DNA of 64,000 nt from Betaproteobacteria bacterium (GTDB lineage Bacteria; Pseudomonadota; Gammaproteobacteria; Burkholderiales; SG8-41), in contig JAQGMI010000176.1 in assembly GCA_028292435.1 (NCBI GenBank), forward strand, positions 21,078 to 85,077. The letters are read 5' to 3'. The notes under the pieces were generated by a model that was given only the letters and a program-made list of their open reading frames with translations, had not been told where the DNA came from and searched no databases. Of this stretch, positions 59,711 to 64,000 are shown one piece after another; positions within the stretch are counted from its first letter, which is position 1; every line of letters begins with the position of its first letter. The position numbers were made by a program, and so were the translations under genes.

Positions 59711-61075
59711 TCAGTTGATGCCGAGGCGCTCCATGCGGTAGCGCAGTGCGCGAAACGTAATGCCCAGTACCTTGGCCGCCGCAGTCCGGTTAAAGCGCGT
59801 CTGCTCGAGCGCTTTCAGGATCGCTTCTTTCTCGACGCTGTCCAGATGCTCCTGCAGCGGCAGGCTCGAACGATCGACCGGCAGCGCCTCGCCCTGCGCG
59901 GCCGACGTTAACTGCAGGTCGCCGGCCTCGATTTGATCGCCGGCGCACAATGCCATCGCGCGCTCGAGTATGTTCTCGAGTTCCCGCACATTGCCGGGAA
60001 ACTGATATTCGCGCAGCGCCGCGACCGCGCCCGCCGACAGCTCAGGCGTTTTCCCGCTATTGTCCTGGCCGCCGGATTTGCGCAAGATTTCGGCCGCGAG
60101 TACCGCAATGTCATCACGCATCTCGCGCAGCGCCGGCATGCGCAGTTCGATCACGTTCAAGCGATAGTAAAGGTCCTGCCGAAACTTGCCGTCCTTAACC
60201 GCGTCGGCGAGATGTCGATGCGTCGCGCTGATGATGCGCACATCGACGTTGTCCTCGCCGGTCGAGCCGACCTTGCGTACCTTTTTCTCCTGGATCGCGC
60301 GCAGCAGCTTAACCTGCATCTGGATCGGCAGATCGGCGACCTCGTCGAGAAACAATGTACCGCCGTTTGCCGCTTCGAAAAAGCCATCGCGATCCTGATC
60401 GGCCCCGGTAAAAGCGCCTTTCTTGTAGCCAAAGAATTCGCTTTCCATCAGGTTTTCGGGGATCGCGCCGCAGTTGACCGGCACGAACGGGGCGTCGCTG
60501 CGCGGCCCTTTCAGGTGCATGAGCCGCGCCGCCAGTTCCTTCCCGCAACCCGACTCGCCGCTGATATGAATCGGCGCCTGGCTTCGCGCAAGCTTGTCGA
60601 TCATCTGCCGCGTTTGCTGCATGAGAGCAGATTCGCCGAGCAAAATAGGAAACGTACCGGCGTCTGATTCTTTATCGCCGTTCTTCTTGGGCGGCTGATT
60701 GCCCGCGCGCGGCAGCTTTAAAGCGGATCTTACGAGCGCGCGCAATTGACTGAGCGAGACCGGCTTGGCGAGATAGTCGAAAGCGCCAGCCTTCAACGCG
60801 GCAACGGCGTTTTCAGCGCTGCCGTGCGCGGTAATGACGGCGACCGGCGTGCTCGCGTAATGCTCGCCGACGTGCTCAAGCAGCTTCAGCCCGTCGCCGT
60901 CCGGTAGCCGCATGTCGGTCAGGCACAGGTCGTAGCCGTGTTTCTGCATCAACTGGGTCGCCTCAAATTCTCCGGCGGCGCAATCGGTATCGAGCCCCAT
61001 GCGCTGCAGCGTGAGGCTCAGGAGCTCGCGAATATCTGCTTCGTCATCGACGATCAGTACCCGGCTTTTATGCAT
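59711..61075 (-). CDS. pilR: Sigma-54-dependent response regulator (PilR)
   Basis: A 454-residue NtrC-type activator. Receiver domain with Asp54 (TDMRLPDG), AAA+ domain with Walker A GESGCGKE (173-180; usual GESGTGKE) and GAFTGA (220-225), and a C-terminal Fis-type HTH (NRTAAAKVLGITFRALRY). Its start overlaps the upstream kinase stop by eight bases. It would activate pilin and twitching genes from sigma-54 promoters; no pilA lies in the window. Assignment to PilR rests on the PilS partner and gene order. Confidence 0.9.
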   Translation of the reverse strand: MHKSRVLIVDDEADIRELLSLTLQRMGLDTDCAAGEFEATQLMQKHGYDLCLTDMRLPDGDGLKLLEHVGEHYASTPVAVITAHGSAENAVAALKAGAFDYLAKPVSLSQLRALVRSALKLPRAGNQPPKKNGDKESDAGTFPILLGESALMQQTRQMIDKLARSQAPIHISGESGCGKELAARLMHLKGPRSDAPFVPVNCGAIPENLMESEFFGYKKGAFTGADQDRDGFFEAANGGTLFLDEVADLPIQMQVKLLRAIQEKKVRKVGSTGEDNVDVRIISATHRHLADAVKDGKFRQDLYYRLNVIELRMPALREMRDDIAVLAAEILRKSGGQDNSGKTPELSAGAVAALREYQFPGNVRELENILERAMALCAGDQIEAGDLQLTSAAQGEALPVDRSSLPLQEHLDSVEKEAILKALEQTRFNRTAAAKVLGITFRALRYRMERLGIN

Positions 61076-62714
61076 TGGCTTTCACGCCCCTCTGGCACAT
61101 CACCGTAAACTGCGCGCCGGCCGGCGTTTCAATGAATTCGAGTTTCGCATCGTTTGCCTCGCATACCTCACGTGCAATATAAAGTCCGAGGCCTGTACCG
61201 CTGCTGACCGTCGTAAAAAACGGCTCGAATAACTGACTACGCAGCGCTATCGGCACACCCGGCCCGTCGTCGACCACGTCTAATTTTACAATGTCGCCGC
61301 GGCCAATCAAATCAACCGCTATCCTGATACTTCCCGGGCCGCCGCGACAATGCCGCAACGCGTTGCGGCAAAGGTTCCACATGACCTGGTTCAAATGACT
61401 GCGATCGAATGTGACCTCGCTATCGACCGCGAGCTCGAGCGCAATCGCGGTTGCCGGCACTTTTTCAATCTGGCAAAACTGTTCCGCGAATGTCTTCAGA
61501 TAATCGCCGACTCTAAACACTTCGCGGTGCGCGCGCTCGCCGCGATTGAGCTTTAACACGTCGTTGACCATGCGGTCGAGCCGCTTGGTGTTGTCGTGAA
61601 TGATCATGAGCAATCGCGCGACCGTCTCGTTGAGCGCCGGCTCTTCCTGCAGCAGTTCGGTCGCGTGGCTGATCGCCGACAGCGGATTTCTGACTTCGTG
61701 CGCAATGTTCGCCGTTAGCCGGCCCAGTGCTGCAAGTTTCAATTGCCGTGCCTGTGCCTGTACGCGCGTCATGTCCTCGAGAAAGATCACTGCGCCCACG
61801 TTGCGGCTGCGGCCCACGGGAACAAAGCGCGCGCTGATCTTGTTGTTCTGCACGACGGTGCTCAACGGGTTGAATCCCACGATCGGATTTTTGCGCCATT
61901 CCTGGAGCCGGTAAGCGAGCGCCGGCGCATACGCCGACAGATGCCGTTCGCGTCGTTCGTCGTGCAGGCTGCCGAGCATTTCCTCGGCGCGTGCGTTGTG
62001 CTGCCGGATCAAACCCTGCGCATCGACCACGAGCACGCCATCCTGCATGTCCTTGATGACCAGCTGACTGACTTCAGACATGCTCGCAAGGTCAATTTCG
62101 CGCTGCGCGACGAGTTGTTCCGTTTCAACCAGGTATTTCGCCAACGTGTGCGCAACCCAGGCAGTCGTGAAGTAACCGATGCTGAGAAGACCCGCTTGTA
62201 CATACTGCGTCGTTTGAGCGTTGGATAACCAGACCTGAAAAGTCTGCTCGATCAATACCGCGATACTCGCGAGCGCGGCATAAAACAATGTGAGTCGTCC
62301 GCGGCTGATAAGTCCGGCCGCTGCCAACCCGGACAGCAGCAAGAGGCCGAGGCCGCTCGAAATGCCGCCGCTTGCAAACATCAGGACGACGATGAAAATA
62401 ATGTCCGCGCCAACCTGGATGCCGAGCTGAACGTGAAATAACCGGCGTGAGGCGATCGCCAGAAAACACAACAGGCTGAACATCACATACGTGGCAGCCG
62501 TATACACAAACAGCTCGAATTCCAGCGAGCCGAAGGTGAGCTGCCGCCCGAATATCGCGGTAACCGACAGCAACAGCAATGAAACGATGAATCGATAGCC
62601 GTTGAACAGGAAGAGCGACCGCCAGTACGAATCGGACGGAACGGCAGACACCGTATCGGCGCCAAGCTCGACCTTCGGGGCCGCGGTTCCAATCGCGGAA
62701 GACAGAACGGGCAT
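61068..62714 (-). CDS. pilS: Sensor histidine kinase (PilS)
   Basis: A 548-residue kinase with six predicted transmembrane segments in the N-terminal 190 residues, a PAS-like segment (LVIKDMQDGVLVVDAQGLIRQHNARAEEML), H-box NIAHEVRNPLSAISHATELL and HATPase motifs VDDGPGVP and GTGLGLYIARE. This is the PilS layout. The start is taken at 62714 because the preceding gene stops two bases before; the open frame upstream is spurious. It phosphorylates PilR. Confidence 0.9.
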   Translation of the reverse strand: MPVLSSAIGTAAPKVELGADTVSAVPSDSYWRSLFLFNGYRFIVSLLLLSVTAIFGRQLTFGSLEFELFVYTAATYVMFSLLCFLAIASRRLFHVQLGIQVGADIIFIVVLMFASGGISSGLGLLLLSGLAAAGLISRGRLTLFYAALASIAVLIEQTFQVWLSNAQTTQYVQAGLLSIGYFTTAWVAHTLAKYLVETEQLVAQREIDLASMSEVSQLVIKDMQDGVLVVDAQGLIRQHNARAEEMLGSLHDERRERHLSAYAPALAYRLQEWRKNPIVGFNPLSTVVQNNKISARFVPVGRSRNVGAVIFLEDMTRVQAQARQLKLAALGRLTANIAHEVRNPLSAISHATELLQEEPALNETVARLLMIIHDNTKRLDRMVNDVLKLNRGERAHREVFRVGDYLKTFAEQFCQIEKVPATAIALELAVDSEVTFDRSHLNQVMWNLCRNALRHCRGGPGSIRIAVDLIGRGDIVKLDVVDDGPGVPIALRSQLFEPFFTTVSSGTGLGLYIAREVCEANDAKLEFIETPAGAQFTVMCQRGVKANA

Positions 62715-62716
62715 GC

Positions 62717-62935
62717 TTAACGATGCAACCGCAAATGATCTTCGCTGCAGAAGAAATTGCCGCCGCTTGCATGACTCTCGCTGCGCGGCAGATGCACGCC
62801 GCAATGTATGCAACGCACCATGTCTTCGGGTGCAGGCGTCCGCGGCGCCTGGTCGCGGTTTTTCTGCCTGTAATAGTTTTTGACGACCGCCCAGATGACG
62901 AAGACGGCCAGCAGCAGAAAAATCAGTTTGCCCAA
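62717..62935 (-). CDS. Small membrane-anchored zinc-ribbon-like protein (PP0621 family)
   Basis: A 72-residue protein with one N-terminal transmembrane helix (residues 3-19), a basic linker (NYYRQKNRDQAP), and a cysteine set Cys42-x2-Cys45 and Cys63 followed by ...DH that could bind zinc. It is the PP0621-type protein usually found directly upstream of pilS. Its stop codon is two bases from the pilS start. Confidence 0.85.
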   Translation of the reverse strand: MGKLIFLLLAVFVIWAVVKNYYRQKNRDQAPRTPAPEDMVRCIHCGVHLPRSESHASGGNFFCSEDHLRLHR

Positions 62936-63113
62936 AGCTCATCCGGCGAATGCGCGCCGCTCAAAAGTAAAGGCGCTAGTTTGCATCACGCGCCTTGCTC
63001 CGTCGAGGCAAGCCGTCACGTCTCGGGCTACTCACGTGAAAGCGGAATTTGCTGCCAGGCTGCCAACACGGTCGGTTGACGTGATGGAAGCCCATATGGT
63101 CAAACGACCGAAT

Positions 63114-63190
<77 letters not shown>

Positions 63191-63210
63191 ATTTGCTGCG
63201 CTCCAATCAC

Positions 63211-63234
63211 AAGGGGCACGGTTAAGTGCCCCTT
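63211..63234 (-). terminator. Hairpin at the end of the polyprenyl synthase gene
   Basis: Stem AAGGGGCAC (63234-63226 on the - strand) pairs with GTGCCCCTT (63219-63211) around a 6-nt loop. It overlaps the stop codon of the synthase gene. It is followed by GTGATTGG, with few T residues, so termination efficiency is uncertain. Confidence 0.55.
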
Positions 63235-64000
63235 AATAATTGCGTGTAACGGCAAAGTGAGCCAATTGTAGCAAAGTTTCGCGGTACTTTGAATTTGGCA
63301 GGTGTTCCAGCGCCATGCCGGCCGCATGAGCCTCGGCCTCGGCCTGCCGGCGCGTGTAATCAAGCGCGCCGGTGCGCTGTATCGCAGCAATCACCTTTTC
63401 GAGTTCGTCCAGACCGCCGTGCTCGATGGCTTTCCTGATCAGCGCGGCTTCCGCCGGGCTGCCGTGCTTGATCGCATAAATCAGCGGCAAAGTTGGTTTT
63501 CCTTCGGCCAAATCGTCACCGACGTTTTTACCCGTGGCCTTGTTGTCGCCGGAGTAATCGAGCACGTCGTCGATCAGCTGGAATGCCGTACCGAGATGCA
63601 TGCCATAGGTAGCCATCACGGTTTCAAGCGCCGGCTCAGCGCCGCCGAGTAATGCCCCGAGTCGCGTCGCCGCCTCGAACAGTTTGGCGGTTTTATAGCG
63701 AATTACCTGCAAATAGGCGTGCTCGTCGATCTCCGTATTGTGGCAATTCATCAGCTGCAGGACTTCGCCCTCGGCGATCACGTTGGTGGCATCGGCCAGC
63801 ACCTGCATGACGCGCATGCTTTGGACTTCGACCATCATCTGAAACGCGCGCGAGTAGACGAAGTCGCCCACCAGCACGCTTGCGGCATTGCCAAACAACG
63901 CATTCGCGGTTGGGTTGCCGCGCCGCAATTCGGACGCATCGACGACGTCATCGTGCAGCAGGGTCGCGGTATGGATAAACTCGACCACCGCCGCGAGTTC
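63233..64000 (-). CDS. ispB: Octaprenyl diphosphate synthase (IspB), 5' end beyond the window
   Basis: The frame runs on past the right edge, so the N-terminus is missing; about 255 residues are visible. It is a trans-polyprenyl synthase: first aspartate-rich motif LLHDDVVDASELRRGNPTAN, second motif FQLIDDVLDYSGD. It condenses isopentenyl diphosphate units to make the ubiquinone side chain. The product length cannot be read because the residues before the first motif are only partly visible. The ORF listed from 63988 is an internal start. Confidence 0.92.
   Translation of the reverse strand, partial: ELAAVVEFIHTATLLHDDVVDASELRRGNPTANALFGNAASVLVGDFVYSRAFQMMVEVQSMRVMQVLADATNVIAEGEVLQLMNCHNTEIDEHAYLQVIRYKTAKLFEAATRLGALLGGAEPALETVMATYGMHLGTAFQLIDDVLDYSGDNKATGKNVGDDLAEGKPTLPLIYAIKHGSPAEAALIRKAIEHGGLDELEKVIAAIQRTGALDYTRRQAEAEAHAAGMALEHLPNSKYRETLLQLAHFAVTRNY

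Overview
The window reads as a chromosomal segment of a betaproteobacterium, most likely Burkholderiales. The GC content is high. Four proteins belong to the Bug family (tripartite tricarboxylate substrate-binding proteins), which is greatly expanded in that order. The right end carries a housekeeping block: an octaprenyl diphosphate synthase gene, tRNA-Pro, pilS/pilR, ampD and class Ia nrdAB. No phage, CRISPR array or complete transposase-bearing insertion sequence was seen.

Layout. 0.2-3.6 kb: small-molecule catabolism genes (LigI-like amidohydrolase, DapA-like aldolase, carboxymuconolactone decarboxylase-like protein, HIBADH-like dehydrogenase). 4.1-7.7 kb: an exported c-type-heme/propeller-like protein, two small membrane proteins and a small exported carboxypeptidase-regulatory-like protein; I consider this the best candidate for an uncharacterised system. 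7.7-14.8 kb: YtcJ-like amidohydrolase, GFA, cupin and HbpS/GlcG proteins, then an amidase, a Bug protein and an AstE/AspA-type deacylase in one run. 14.8-20.1 kb: LeuCD-like hydratase subunits with two isocitrate lyase/PEP mutase family enzymes and another Bug protein, suggesting a substituted-malate pathway.

20.2-33.8 kb: two RND efflux operons that meet tail to tail, MFP-RND on the + strand and MFP-RND-RND-outer membrane factor on the - strand, giving three RND pumps and one outer membrane channel. 34.2-39.8 kb: SDR, acyl-CoA dehydrogenase, fused ADP-forming acyl-CoA ligase and an MFS transporter. 39.9-45.5 kb: a CMD protein, two Bug-type proteins (one with no signal peptide) flanking a Gfo/Idh/MocA oxidoreductase, two conserved hypotheticals and a HAD phosphatase. 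45.5-49.0 kb: threonine aldolase and a short cyanide-insensitive-type bd oxidase (cydAB). 49.1-52.8 kb: a phosphonate-type ABC importer (phnD, phnC, two phnE) with no C-P lyase genes nearby. 52.9-64 kb: small proteins and the housekeeping block; nrdAB has two NrdR boxes 31 bp apart overlapping a good sigma-70 promoter.

Two families of dispersed inverted repeats occur. One has ends resembling AGAGTCCCTAACATG, with a short copy near 7.68 kb and a 268-bp copy near 51.5 kb that can fold as a cloverleaf; in both places the repeat end supplies the start codon of the adjacent gene. The other is built on ACCGCAAAGGACGCGAAG (15.6 and 35.0 kb). Functional assignments come from motifs and family knowledge recalled without database searches.
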